Assembly: GCF_036884255.1 (NCBI RefSeq) | Contig: NZ_CP145605.1 | Span: forward strand, 2,046,001-2,110,000 | Length of the DNA: 64,000 nt | DNA from: Paenibacillus tundrae | GTDB lineage: Bacteria; Bacillota; Bacilli; Paenibacillales; Paenibacillaceae | Direction: 5' to 3' | Shown: positions 7,424-14,603 of the stretch, one piece after another | How the letters are laid out: each line of letters opens with the position of its first letter | Numbering within the stretch: position 1 is the first letter of the stretch | Notes under the pieces: model-generated | Seen by the model: only the letters and a program-made list of their open reading frames with translations | Told to the model about the DNA's origin: nothing | Database searches by the model: none | Program-made: the position numbers and the translations under genes

Positions 7424-9040
7424 ATGAATTCAAAAGGGAATTTTATAGAAGTTTATGCAACCTATAGCGATATTTTTGGTGAGAAATTTGATAAAGACAA
7501 GTTAATCAGTATGATATATGACCTTCCACTCGGAGGAGTGATTAACATTTTATCAATGCTCAATGCTCGTGAACGTAGTGATACAGAAATAAGAGCTCGT
7601 TTTTATTCTTTCTTAAAAAATAGTCCAAATGCAGATTATATAATTCAGGGGTTAGAAGGAAGAACATTGTATACTTCCCAAGGGCTACTTTCTATTTGGA
7701 AATGGTTACTCACATATGGTGATTTCAATAAAATGAACGAGTGGGTGGATCCTGATCAGGGTATTTTTATTGTCCTATATCTTCATCTAATCCTTGGTGA
7801 CTATCTTTATTCAAGTGAAAGTGAAGAGAATGATGATGCAATTATCTACGAGTTGTTCAGTAACTTGAACTTTAATTCCCAATTAGATGTGTACTCGGCT
7901 TTTGGACGTGCATGTGTTATATATGATGAGATTGCTAAAGATACGAGTAATTTCAGCACTAATGAATACATGGATATCAATTTGGCCTTCGAAAATAAAT
8001 ATGGATACAGTATTAAAGAATATCTAGCTTGCTTGTTTTCTATAGTTGCAACGTTTGATGTAGCAAAACAGAAAATTCAGAGTAGTGGCGCGAGAGATAT
8101 TAACTATTTTAAACAATTTTCGAATAATGTTAGAATCGATGAGATTATGGAACAACTATCAGTAAATATAAATAATGCTAGAGAATGGTCTATTAAAAAT
8201 GTTGAGAATAGTTGGAATTTTCAGCTTTTTAAAGAAAAACCTTTGATTAAATTAAACAACGGATTTTACTTACCATTCAGTCTCAGATTTCTTCATGAAC
8301 AGGTTTACTCTCAACTTTTCTTTAAAATCAGAGAATGTTTTCCAAAAGATGATGGACAAATAATTAGTTTTATAGGGAGGTGTTTTGAAAAATATGTTGA
8401 GATCATAACTGAAGAAGCTTTAAAAGTTTCTAATATTAAATATGAAACTATACCAGAGTTTCGGTTTAAGAATGATAGATCCCCCGATTTCATGGTTCGG
8501 TTAGGTGGGAAGTTACTAGCAGTTGAAGCTAAAAATAGAAGATTAAAACTGGACTCTATAATAAATAGAAATCAAGAAACAATAGATTCTGATGTGAAGA
8601 ATATGATCGAAGAACCGATAATGCAATTGCACAAATGTTTGAAAAAACTATTTGAACGCAAACATCAATCTGTAGTGGGTGTTGACGAAATCTACCTTGT
8701 AGTTGTAACACAAGGGTCTATATCCACACTTCCGAATTTTATGAAAGATATTGAAAATCATGTTTTTGGAGAATTTGAAATTCCAGTAAAGGCTATCTAT
8801 CATTTTGATATTGAAGAGTATGAATATTTGTTAGGAATAGTTGGAAAAAAAGGTGCTAAACCGATATTTAGAATTCTTAATGATAAGACTAATTTGGCTC
8901 CATATGTATCATTTAAGAACTATTTGTACATGAAATCTTATATCAATAAGCGATTAGCCTTTATTGGAGATAAATTTAAGCATTACACTAATATTTTTGA
9001 GAACATGCTAACAGGGAAGACTGGAGACAGTGGCCGTTAA
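7424..9040 (+). CDS. Putative PD-(D/E)XK nuclease, AT-rich cargo
   Basis: A 538-residue protein of low GC and A/T-ending codons unlike the phage core. The region around residues 345-372 has a PD-(D/E)XK signature: D355 in SPDF, a strand, then E368-A-K370 in LLAVEAK. The N-terminal 330 residues are mostly helical and unassigned. The start follows GAGGAGAGGTGGAGG. A terminator lies just upstream and a structured region downstream, so it is an independent unit between the late regulator and the packaging genes, where prophages often carry defence genes. The nuclease assignment rests on the motif only. Confidence 0.7.
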   Translation: MNSKGNFIEVYATYSDIFGEKFDKDKLISMIYDLPLGGVINILSMLNARERSDTEIRARFYSFLKNSPNADYIIQGLEGRTLYTSQGLLSIWKWLLTYGDFNKMNEWVDPDQGIFIVLYLHLILGDYLYSSESEENDDAIIYELFSNLNFNSQLDVYSAFGRACVIYDEIAKDTSNFSTNEYMDINLAFENKYGYSIKEYLACLFSIVATFDVAKQKIQSSGARDINYFKQFSNNVRIDEIMEQLSVNINNAREWSIKNVENSWNFQLFKEKPLIKLNNGFYLPFSLRFLHEQVYSQLFFKIRECFPKDDGQIISFIGRCFEKYVEIITEEALKVSNIKYETIPEFRFKNDRSPDFMVRLGGKLLAVEAKNRRLKLDSIINRNQETIDSDVKNMIEEPIMQLHKCLKKLFERKHQSVVGVDEIYLVVVTQGSISTLPNFMKDIENHVFGEFEIPVKAIYHFDIEEYEYLLGIVGKKGAKPIFRILNDKTNLAPYVSFKNYLYMKSYINKRLAFIGDKFKHYTNIFENMLTGKTGDSGR

Positions 9041-9206
9041 ATAACCTTAATTTGTCCGTTAGTTGGCCCAGTACTGTACTTTTAATGTTGTATATTGGTA
9101 ATGTGGAAATCGAGCGAGAATGAAACGCACGGCTGCACAATGCGGCATTAGACCGGGGCGTTCCTCTTCTCGCCTTTTCTATTTCAATTAATTGGAGGTA
9201 CTATAT
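9041..9206 (+). ncRNA. Candidate structured RNA or terminator-like leader
   Basis: Between two genes, bases about 9112-9175 can form nested helices: GCGAGAA with TTCTCGC outside, AACGC with GCGTT inside that, and CTGCA with TGCGG as a small inner hairpin. CTTTTCTATTTC follows the outer stem. This could be an intrinsic terminator for the nuclease gene, a small phage RNA, or a leader of the next gene. The palindrome GTACTGTAC lies upstream near 9071. No known RNA family was recognised. Confidence 0.4.
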
Positions 9207-9407
9207 ATGAAACCATCAATTGGACGCATCGTTCATTATAAGGATACTGAAGGTAAGACACTTGCCGCCATGGTCGTCCACGTCAATCCAGACACTGAAG
9301 GAATGGTTAATTTGACCGTGTGGAATGAGTTTGGTAAGCAGTTCAATACGTTGAACGTCCATCAAGGAGACGGAGCAAAGCAGTGGAACTTGCCGCCACG
9401 CGTTTAA
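9207..9407 (+). CDS. Small conserved phage protein
   Basis: A 66-residue beta-rich protein starting at ATG 9207 behind TTGGAGGTACTATAT. It has IGRIVHYKD at the start and GDGAKQWNLPPRV at the end. This pair of motifs (an opening Pro-x-IGRIVHY strand and a closing W-x-x-PPRV) recurs in small phage proteins of many hosts as I remember them. Function is unknown; the fold is probably a small beta barrel. Confidence 0.7.
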   Translation: MKPSIGRIVHYKDTEGKTLAAMVVHVNPDTEGMVNLTVWNEFGKQFNTLNVHQGDGAKQWNLPPRV

Positions 9408-9502
9408 TCATTTCGTTGATTTTAACGATATGATCATGTCGAGGTAGTGCTCGATTTGATATGTAGGAATGGAGTATGGATTTAGAAGGGAGGAGTGGGC
9501 TG

Positions 9503-9778
9503 GTGGATACTACTATTGATAAAGAACTTCAAGAAACGGCAATCGTATTTCTAAAGTGGGCTAGGAACAAGCTTGAGAATGAGTCGGTCGATATAGACAC
9601 TATGAATTTGGTTCCTCAGATTGCAGGAGTGGCATGCACCATGATTACGAACATGAAAGATCAAGGAGCCACTGAGAGCCTTGAACAATTCGTTCAGAAG
9701 CTCCAGCAGCCAGGCGGAAAACTAGCATTAAAAGAGATTCTCAGTAATACTATTTCTGATTCTCTAAATAAGAACTGA
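9503..9778 (+). CDS. Small helical protein, unknown
   Basis: A 91-residue protein from GTG 9503, chosen because GGGAGGAG lies at the right distance; ATG 9476 is possible. It is helical and amphipathic, with no cysteines or known motif. Its 3' end overlaps by 29 bases with the 3' end of a minus-strand small gene, so the two transcripts would be complementary at their ends. Confidence 0.5.
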   Translation: MDTTIDKELQETAIVFLKWARNKLENESVDIDTMNLVPQIAGVACTMITNMKDQGATESLEQFVQKLQQPGGKLALKEILSNTISDSLNKN

Positions 9779-10001
9779 GTTCTCTATGATAATCCTTCAA
9801 GATTTGGAGGGTCATTTCAGCTGACATTCCTAATGTTATGTTGGACATCATAACAATTTTAGTATTGGTTTCACCGAACATGGATTCCATTTCCGTATAC
9901 TTTGGATTTTTCAGAGCTTCATCCAGTCTAGAAGTTAGCGAATTCGTTAATTCAGGAACTAGATTCTTTATTTTACTTTCAAAATCAAACTCAAAACTCA
10001 T
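9750..10001 (-). CDS. Small helical protein, unknown
   Basis: An 83-residue minus-strand protein with a clear GAGGAGAG ribosome site before ATG 10001. It is helical (FDFESKIKNLVPELTNSLTSRLDEAL) with a Met-rich middle. It is convergent with, and overlaps, the preceding plus-strand small gene. Opposite orientation within the late region marks it as cargo. No family recognised. Confidence 0.5.
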   Translation of the reverse strand: MSFEFDFESKIKNLVPELTNSLTSRLDEALKNPKYTEMESMFGETNTKIVMMSNITLGMSAEMTLQILKDYHRELSSYLENQK

Positions 10002-10406
10002 GCTTAATCTCTCCTCATAGGTTCAAATGGTGTGCGACAACTTCATTTTAGCAGAAAGAGGAAATAGCAGGTTGGATTATATATGAATTAGCTAGGAATC
10101 AGCAGGAAACGACGGGTTTGTTCCAGTTCATCGGGACTCACCCGTTTTCTGTTCCTTGACCCGTATTGGTAGCTTCAGTAAAATGGTCTTGTTCTTCCTC
10201 TATAGTTACAAAGCACGTATGCTTTAAAGCAAAGAGCAAAGCGTTTTTGCTGCGGACGGTACGGACGCCAATCTTGTAAAAGCGTCACACGATTTGCCAA
10301 AAGCGTCACTTTATAGCCAGTAAACGTAATTTCATTAGCCATTATCGTACATATTACAGCCAAAGTCGTTCCTTCGGGATCGGCTTTTTTTATTGGAGGA
10401 GTTCAA
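10002..10406. other. Gene-poor interval with hairpin terminator and short repeats
   Basis: About 400 bases without a convincing gene. AAAAGCGTCAC occurs twice about 21 bases apart near 10278-10309. A hairpin with AGCC/GGCT ends, a TTCG loop and a run of T lies at 10358-10391 and is a likely terminator. A possible minus-strand frame of 62 codons at 10175-10363 lacks a ribosome site and overlaps this hairpin's upstream region, so I do not call it. Confidence 0.45.
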
Positions 10407-10541
10407 TTGATTAGCAGCAGAAGACGTAAAAGGAAACGGGCACGACCCAATAAGCAGCCTGAGAAGTGCAGAGGTTGTGTATGGGGTAGATGGGATGGAG
10501 TGAAACAATTTTGTAGTAGACCTGTTTGTACAAAAAAATAA
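10407..10541 (+). CDS. Tiny basic protein with two Cys pairs
   Basis: A 44-residue protein with a TTG start at 10407 behind TTGGAGGAGTTCAA. The first 17 residues are highly basic (SSRRRKRKRARPNK). CxxC at residues 25-28 and a second pair CSRPVC near 37-42 could bind one zinc ion. It is too short for standard gene calling. The strong ribosome site and spaced cysteines argue that it is real; function is unknown, perhaps nucleic-acid binding. Confidence 0.5.
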   Translation: MISSRRRKRKRARPNKQPEKCRGCVWGRWDGVKQFCSRPVCTKK

Positions 10542-10605
10542 TTTTCTGTCGCATATTGTATCATTTTGGAAACCCAGTTATTATTGTTCGGGGGAGTTGA
10601 GAAAT

Positions 10606-11250
10606 ATGAACAATAAAAGCAAGGTTCAGAATCCACTTACAATTATTGCAATCTTCGCGGGAATTGCTGAAATAGCAGGAACTGGAGTGTTGCTAGGCTT
10701 ACCTTTAGAGATACAAAGTACATTTATATGGTTTGTTATGTTATTCCCAGTGGGATTGGTAACAGCATTCTTTTTGGTTTTGTTATTCAAGCACAATGTC
10801 CTTTATGCTCCAAGTGATTTTGTAGACGAGAACAATTTTATGAATCTACTTCAAAATAAAAAGGTTCAAAATGATCTCATTGAAGTTGTGGATTTGCTAC
10901 AACAGATAAAAGAAAATAACACAACAAACGAGCAACTCAAAGGTGTTCTTAATGAAGTTATGCTTAAACTTGAACGTACAAAAGAAAGCAATGAAGATAT
11001 TATTGATAATTTCAACGAAATAAATAAAATTAATAAATTTTTAAGTTACAGTGTCGAAAAGTCTAGTTTGGAGATTGATACAAATTTAATTGAAGTTATT
11101 AAAAGCGCTGGAAACGAAGGTATAACTAGAACGGAATTAGCAAGAAAACTTGGCCTAAGTACGGCCAGAACTTTCGCTAGGGCTTCAAAATTTGTTAATA
11201 TGAAGCTTATCAGAATAGAGAATAACGTTTACTATTATAATGTGAACTGA
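10606..11250 (+). CDS. Two-TM, coiled-coil, winged-helix cargo protein
   Basis: A 214-residue protein from ATG 10606 (CGGGGGAG nine bases upstream). Residues about 10-62 form two membrane segments joined by a short loop (GLPLEIQSTFIWFVMLFP). Then comes VLYAPSDFVDENNF, a helical region at about 80-150 likely to coil, and a C-terminal winged helix at about 158-214 (GITRTELARKLGLSTART). The same TM module with APSDF appears, as I remember, on varied C-terminal domains in bacterial accessory genes. Low GC marks it as cargo. A membrane-tethered sensor or transcription factor is possible. Confidence 0.65.
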   Translation: MNNKSKVQNPLTIIAIFAGIAEIAGTGVLLGLPLEIQSTFIWFVMLFPVGLVTAFFLVLLFKHNVLYAPSDFVDENNFMNLLQNKKVQNDLIEVVDLLQQIKENNTTNEQLKGVLNEVMLKLERTKESNEDIIDNFNEINKINKFLSYSVEKSSLEIDTNLIEVIKSAGNEGITRTELARKLGLSTARTFARASKFVNMKLIRIENNVYYYNVN

Positions 11251-11515
11251 TTTTGGCACCCATCGTGGTGCTTTTTCTTTTGCTCTAATATGACGAGATA
11301 CGATCAGTTTTAAGCTTGAATAGGTGAGAACGTCCGTTTGCAGGGGTCAACCATTTTAAGAGCGGAGAACAGCAACTGAGTGAGCGTACGCATGCATATG
11401 ATGGTCACCCAATCGTTGAAACCAACTCAACACAAAGAAGGGGTAAGGAATTGATCCATAACATCACTTTTCAAGCTCTTATGCCGACATAATAGTATGA
11501 AGGGAGATGTCCAAA
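11251..11515. other. Interval with terminator hairpin
   Basis: GCACC and GGTGC around CATCGT, followed by TTTTTCTTTT at 11255-11282, form an intrinsic terminator for the winged-helix gene. The remaining 230 bases contain no gene that I can support; the ribosome site of the next gene is at its end. Confidence 0.65.
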
Positions 11516-12112
11516 ATGATTGAGCAAGATGCTGAAAAATATTTGCAATGCATGGAAGAAATCAAAGCTCGAATCGGAGTTATAGAAACGCTTGGAATCC
11601 AAAATAGCGTCACGATTTTTGAAATTGAATTCATTTATCTGCAGTTTAGAAAGATAGTCGAGCTCATAATGTTTTCTTCAATATCAGCAAATAGAGTTGA
11701 ATATAAGAAACAACATCGAAGATTCAAAACTCATTGGAATGCTAAAAGGATTTTAAAGAGTATGCATGAAATTAATCCAAACTTCTATCCCCAACCAAGT
11801 AGACAGGGATATGACAGTGAAAATCAAAGGACGGCAGATCCGATTTTAGATGGTTATCTCACGAAAGATGATTTAGTTAGGTTGAATGATCAGTGTGGAG
11901 AAATATTACACGCTACGAATCCTTACAGTAGAGAAAAGAATTATAGAGCGTACTACGATGAAGTGAGTTCATGGGTACTTAAAATAGTGAATCTACTGAG
12001 TCATCACCAAGTTCAATTGATTGACAGAGACTATCAGCTATGGGTGGGTATGCAAGAAGAAATGTCTGGAAGAGCGTTTTATTCAATAATGAGATTAGAA
12101 GGAACTACTTAA
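11516..12112 (+). CDS. Helical cargo protein, unknown
   Basis: A 198-residue protein; ATG 11516 is preferred over 11507 because GAAGGGAG is nine bases upstream. It is almost entirely helical, with FRKIVELIMFSSISAN near residue 45, INPNFYPQPSRQGYD near 85 and CGEILHATNPY near 132. The arrangement resembles a widespread uncharacterised family seen as single cargo genes. The helical bundle may be HEPN-like, but the Rx4-6H catalytic motif is absent. Low GC and isolated terminators on both sides make it a separate moron unit. Confidence 0.55.
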   Translation: MIEQDAEKYLQCMEEIKARIGVIETLGIQNSVTIFEIEFIYLQFRKIVELIMFSSISANRVEYKKQHRRFKTHWNAKRILKSMHEINPNFYPQPSRQGYDSENQRTADPILDGYLTKDDLVRLNDQCGEILHATNPYSREKNYRAYYDEVSSWVLKIVNLLSHHQVQLIDRDYQLWVGMQEEMSGRAFYSIMRLEGTT

Positions 12113-12153
12113 TAAGCGCCTGTTCTCATTTTTTATCTTGCAGAACACAAATA

Positions 12154-12180
12154 AGGGCAAACCGTAAATGGTCTGCCCTC
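12154..12180. terminator. Terminator hairpin between convergent cargo genes
   Basis: GGGCAAACC pairs with GGTCTGCCC around GTAAAT, with one mismatch and a following CTCTTT. It lies between the helical cargo gene and a small minus-strand membrane peptide gene, so it can serve both. Confidence 0.6.
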
Positions 12181-12185
12181 TTTGC

Positions 12186-12290
12186 TTATTTGGATTTCAT
12201 TGCTTGGATTACTGCAGTCTTATATTTGTATCGGTGAATCAAGACTAAGCAAATCCACGGGATTGTAACGGTCAATAGAGCCGTCATCAT
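12186..12290 (-). CDS. 34-residue single-TM peptide on the opposite strand
   Basis: A minus-strand frame with tandem ATG codons at 12290 and 12287 and GGAAGGTG about nine bases upstream. The peptide has one hydrophobic segment (LLTVTIPWICLVLI) followed by a basic tail (HRYKYKT). Small membrane peptides of this type include holin-like proteins and type I toxins. It is below usual gene-calling length. It stops just before the shared terminator hairpin. Confidence 0.4.
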   Translation of the reverse strand: MMTALLTVTIPWICLVLIHRYKYKTAVIQAMKSK

Positions 12291-12417
12291 ATGCGTTCAC
12301 ACCTTCCGTAATTTGGTCACCGTAATCATCGTTCTATGGGTAGGAATAGTTGTGATGGCCAAGACATTTTCTTTAAAACAGCCCTTTGTCATCATAAAAT
12401 CAATGGAGGTAATTGAG

Positions 12418-12933
12418 ATGAACATCAGAATCGTGCCAATCGATCAGATTAATGCAGCTGCCTACAACCCTCGGGTTGATTTACAGCCAGGCGATCCTGA
12501 GTATGAGAAGCTGAAGCGTAGCATTGAGGAATTCGGCTATGTGGAGCCGATCGTCTGGAATGAACGCACAGGGAACATGGTCGGCGGTCATCAGCGGTAT
12601 AAGGTAATGATTAACGAGCTTGGACACACTGAGCTGCAGGTATCTGTGGTTGATCTAGATGATCAGCAGGAACGGCTCCTGAATATTGCTCTGAATAAGG
12701 TATCAGGTGATTGGGATGAAGATGCCCTATCGCAGTTGCTTGTTGAGCTGCAACAGGAAGGTGTGGATATTTCCTTGTCCGGGTTCGACGATGTGGATCT
12801 AAAGCAAATGCTTGGTGACATCGATGTGCCGAACTTTGATGTAGGTACCGCAGAGGATCAAGGAGATCTGGGCGTATTAACTTCACGTTTGGTGACTTGT
12901 CCGCACTGCGGGGAGGAATTCGAGCATGATTGA
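12418..12933 (+). CDS. ParB/Srx-fold nuclease domain protein paired with Mom
   Basis: A 171-residue protein from ATG 12418 behind ATGGAGGTAATTGAG. Residues 1-95 form a ParB N-terminal domain (VPIDQINAAAYNPR, then FGYVEPIVWNERTGNMVGGHQR, quoted with GGHQR at about 55-59). Residues 85-150 are typical of phage ParB-like proteins (LNIALNKVSGDWDE). The C terminus has a small CPHCGEEFEHD zinc-knuckle-like element, lacking a second Cys pair. The gene overlaps the mom-like gene by 8 bases. The ParB domain next to Mom is a recurrent pair and may help Mom find DNA. Confidence 0.85.
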   Translation: MNIRIVPIDQINAAAYNPRVDLQPGDPEYEKLKRSIEEFGYVEPIVWNERTGNMVGGHQRYKVMINELGHTELQVSVVDLDDQQERLLNIALNKVSGDWDEDALSQLLVELQQEGVDISLSGFDDVDLKQMLGDIDVPNFDVGTAEDQGDLGVLTSRLVTCPHCGEEFEHD

Positions 12934-13534
12934 TTTAAAAGTGGATTGGGCGACTCATGCAGCCGCTAAGTTTGCCTGTGAGAACTTCCATTATAGCCGC
13001 AGCTTGCCAGCAGGGAAGTCGGTTAAAGTAGGGGCTTGGGAAGATGGTCAATTTATCGGGGTTGTCATATTCAGTCGTGGGGCGACTCAAAATATCGGTT
13101 CCCCATACGGATTGACGCAGCGCGAATGTTGTGAACTTACACGGGTTGCATTGACCAAGCATCAATCATTTGTATCGGAGATCCTTGCCAAAGCAATTCG
13201 ATTCTTAAAGGAGCAATCGCCAAACGTTGAGCTGATCGTCAGTTATGCAGACGTTGAACAGAACCATCATGGCGGGATTTATCAGGCAACAAATTGGATT
13301 TACGAAGGAAAGACAGACGGAGAGCATTACTTCATCATCAAAGGGAAGAAGGTACATCCTAAGTCGATCCACAGCAAGTATGGTACAGGTAGTCAACGTA
13401 TCGACTGGATCAAGAACAACTTGGATAGCAATGCTGAGTTGTATCGTACAGAGGGTAAGCACAAATACTTGATGCCGTTGAACAAGAAGATGCGGCGTAA
13501 GATTATGCTTCTTCATAAACCTTATCCCAAATAA
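12926..13534 (+). CDS. Mom-like adenine modification protein
   Basis: A 202-residue protein resembling phage Mu Mom, a GNAT-fold enzyme that converts adenine to N6-carbamoylmethyl-type adenine and so shields phage DNA from restriction. Visible family features include HYSRSLPAGKSVKVGAWEDG near residue 25, FSRGATQNIGSPYGL, ECCELTRVAL near 72, SYADVEQNHHGGIYQATNW and the C-terminal KHKYLMPL with basic tail. Its start lies inside the ParB-domain gene with GGGGAGGAATTCGAGC as ribosome site. It would modify phage DNA before packaging, which fits its position upstream of terminase. Confidence 0.88.
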   Translation: MIDLKVDWATHAAAKFACENFHYSRSLPAGKSVKVGAWEDGQFIGVVIFSRGATQNIGSPYGLTQRECCELTRVALTKHQSFVSEILAKAIRFLKEQSPNVELIVSYADVEQNHHGGIYQATNWIYEGKTDGEHYFIIKGKKVHPKSIHSKYGTGSQRIDWIKNNLDSNAELYRTEGKHKYLMPLNKKMRRKIMLLHKPYPK

Positions 13535-13665
13535 AGAGGGAGACGCGCTAACGTCTCCCTGATCACCCAGGGTATCCCCCGGCTGAGATAGCGGCAAGCC
13601 ACGCGTGGCATTCTCTCAGATCCGCTATCTCGCATTCCATCATAACGGAAAGCTGAGGGATACGC
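13535..13665. other. Structured intergenic region with competing helices
   Basis: GGGAGACG and ACGTCTCCC (about 13539-13559) form a hairpin after mom. Then GAGATAGCGG at 13585-13594 pairs perfectly with CCGCTATCTC at 13622-13631, enclosing the palindrome GCCACGCGTGGC. CTGAGA at 13583-13588 can instead pair with TCTCAG at 13614-13619, so two structures compete. It may be an mRNA leader switch for the next gene, a recombination or packaging site, or a processed RNA. Confidence 0.5.
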
Positions 13666-13875
13666 ATGAGAACACCAGATGAAGTTTTGTTGCAACACGA
13701 ACTCGCAGTAGCGGAGAGTATCCTTGAGAGCAAAGAGCAGTACCGAAAAATCGTTAAAGCAGCCATTGCCCAGTGGGTGAAAGACCTACAGGCTGGACAT
13801 ATAAAGATGCAGACGGTTCAGGATCTGGAACGTCTCATTGAATTGGATATCAAGCTTCAGCAGGATGAGTTTTAA
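13666..13875 (+). CDS. Small helical phage protein upstream of terminase
   Basis: A 69-residue helical protein from ATG 13666 behind GCTGAGGGATACGC. It consists of two long helices (PDEVLLQHELAVAESILESK and a second containing QTVQDLERLIELDIKLQ). No motif is recognised. Small helical proteins are frequent just before terminase genes. Its TAA stop overlaps the stop of the minus-strand DUF4145 gene within a shared TTAA. Confidence 0.6.
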   Translation: MRTPDEVLLQHELAVAESILESKEQYRKIVKAAIAQWVKDLQAGHIKMQTVQDLERLIELDIKLQQDEF

Positions 13876-14531
13876 GTAGTCTCAGGAACTGGTCTTTCAC
13901 GCATCTCTATTTGCTCTCGTTGGCCTTCTGAGATTGTTTGATTATAGAGTTCATTTAGCATTTTCGGCTGAGTTATTTGATTCTCAACAATGAAATTTAT
14001 AAGTCCGAATAAAGTCAATGTAGTGTGATTGTCATCTTTCAGGTCAAGTTTACCGGGATGAACTGCATTGTTTCCAACGACTCTTACAATATCTAATGCT
14101 TGTTCTACTCTTTGTGGAAGACCATTTCGTACTAATAACTTAATATTATCGTTTATTCCTTTACTATTTTCGCCTACCAGTTCGGTTAAAAGTTTTTCAA
14201 GAACGAGTCTTAACAGTGCAGCGGCTCCTCTGGGCGACAGAGGGGCTATACTTCTTGCTTCCTCATAATCTTGAACTAATTCAATAGGCATATCTTGATG
14301 AGGGGAAGGGATTTTACTGTAAGACTCAACAGGAATGATCATCTCACTTTTATACCAATATGATCTCTGAAAACAATGATCACATGTACACATGGCTAAT
14401 TCCGCTAGCTCAAAATAGCCATCTGATCCTCCGTAGAAAAGATCGTCCCAGCTCTGTGTAGTGTAAACTTCACAATAAGGACAACTGAATTTATCTGATC
14501 TGTAATCCGGAATAAAATATTTAGTCTGCAT
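13872..14531 (-). CDS. DUF4145 domain protein with N-terminal zinc ribbon
   Basis: A 219-residue minus-strand protein with AAAGGAAA before ATG 14531. CPYC (about 17-20) and CTCDHC (about 49-54) form a zinc ribbon. The rest is the all-helical DUF4145 domain, with SPRGAAALLRLVLEKLL at about 100-116 and RVVGNNAVHPG at about 149-159. DUF4145 is grouped with HEPN-type helical domains and often occurs in restriction and other defence proteins. Opposite strand and lower GC mark it as cargo inserted just before terminase. Confidence 0.82.
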   Translation of the reverse strand: MQTKYFIPDYRSDKFSCPYCEVYTTQSWDDLFYGGSDGYFELAELAMCTCDHCFQRSYWYKSEMIIPVESYSKIPSPHQDMPIELVQDYEEARSIAPLSPRGAAALLRLVLEKLLTELVGENSKGINDNIKLLVRNGLPQRVEQALDIVRVVGNNAVHPGKLDLKDDNHTTLTLFGLINFIVENQITQPKMLNELYNQTISEGQREQIEMRERPVPETT

Positions 14532-14603
14532 GAATTGTTTCCTTTCTAGTTTAGGATGTTCCTTAATTATACATTTTTTTGTTGGGGGTGGTGATGAATG
14601 TAG

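Noticed and set aside
10175-10363. 62-codon minus-strand frame in the 10.0-10.4 kb gap
   Set aside because: It has no ribosome site, odd composition and overlaps a hairpin region; left as non-coding.
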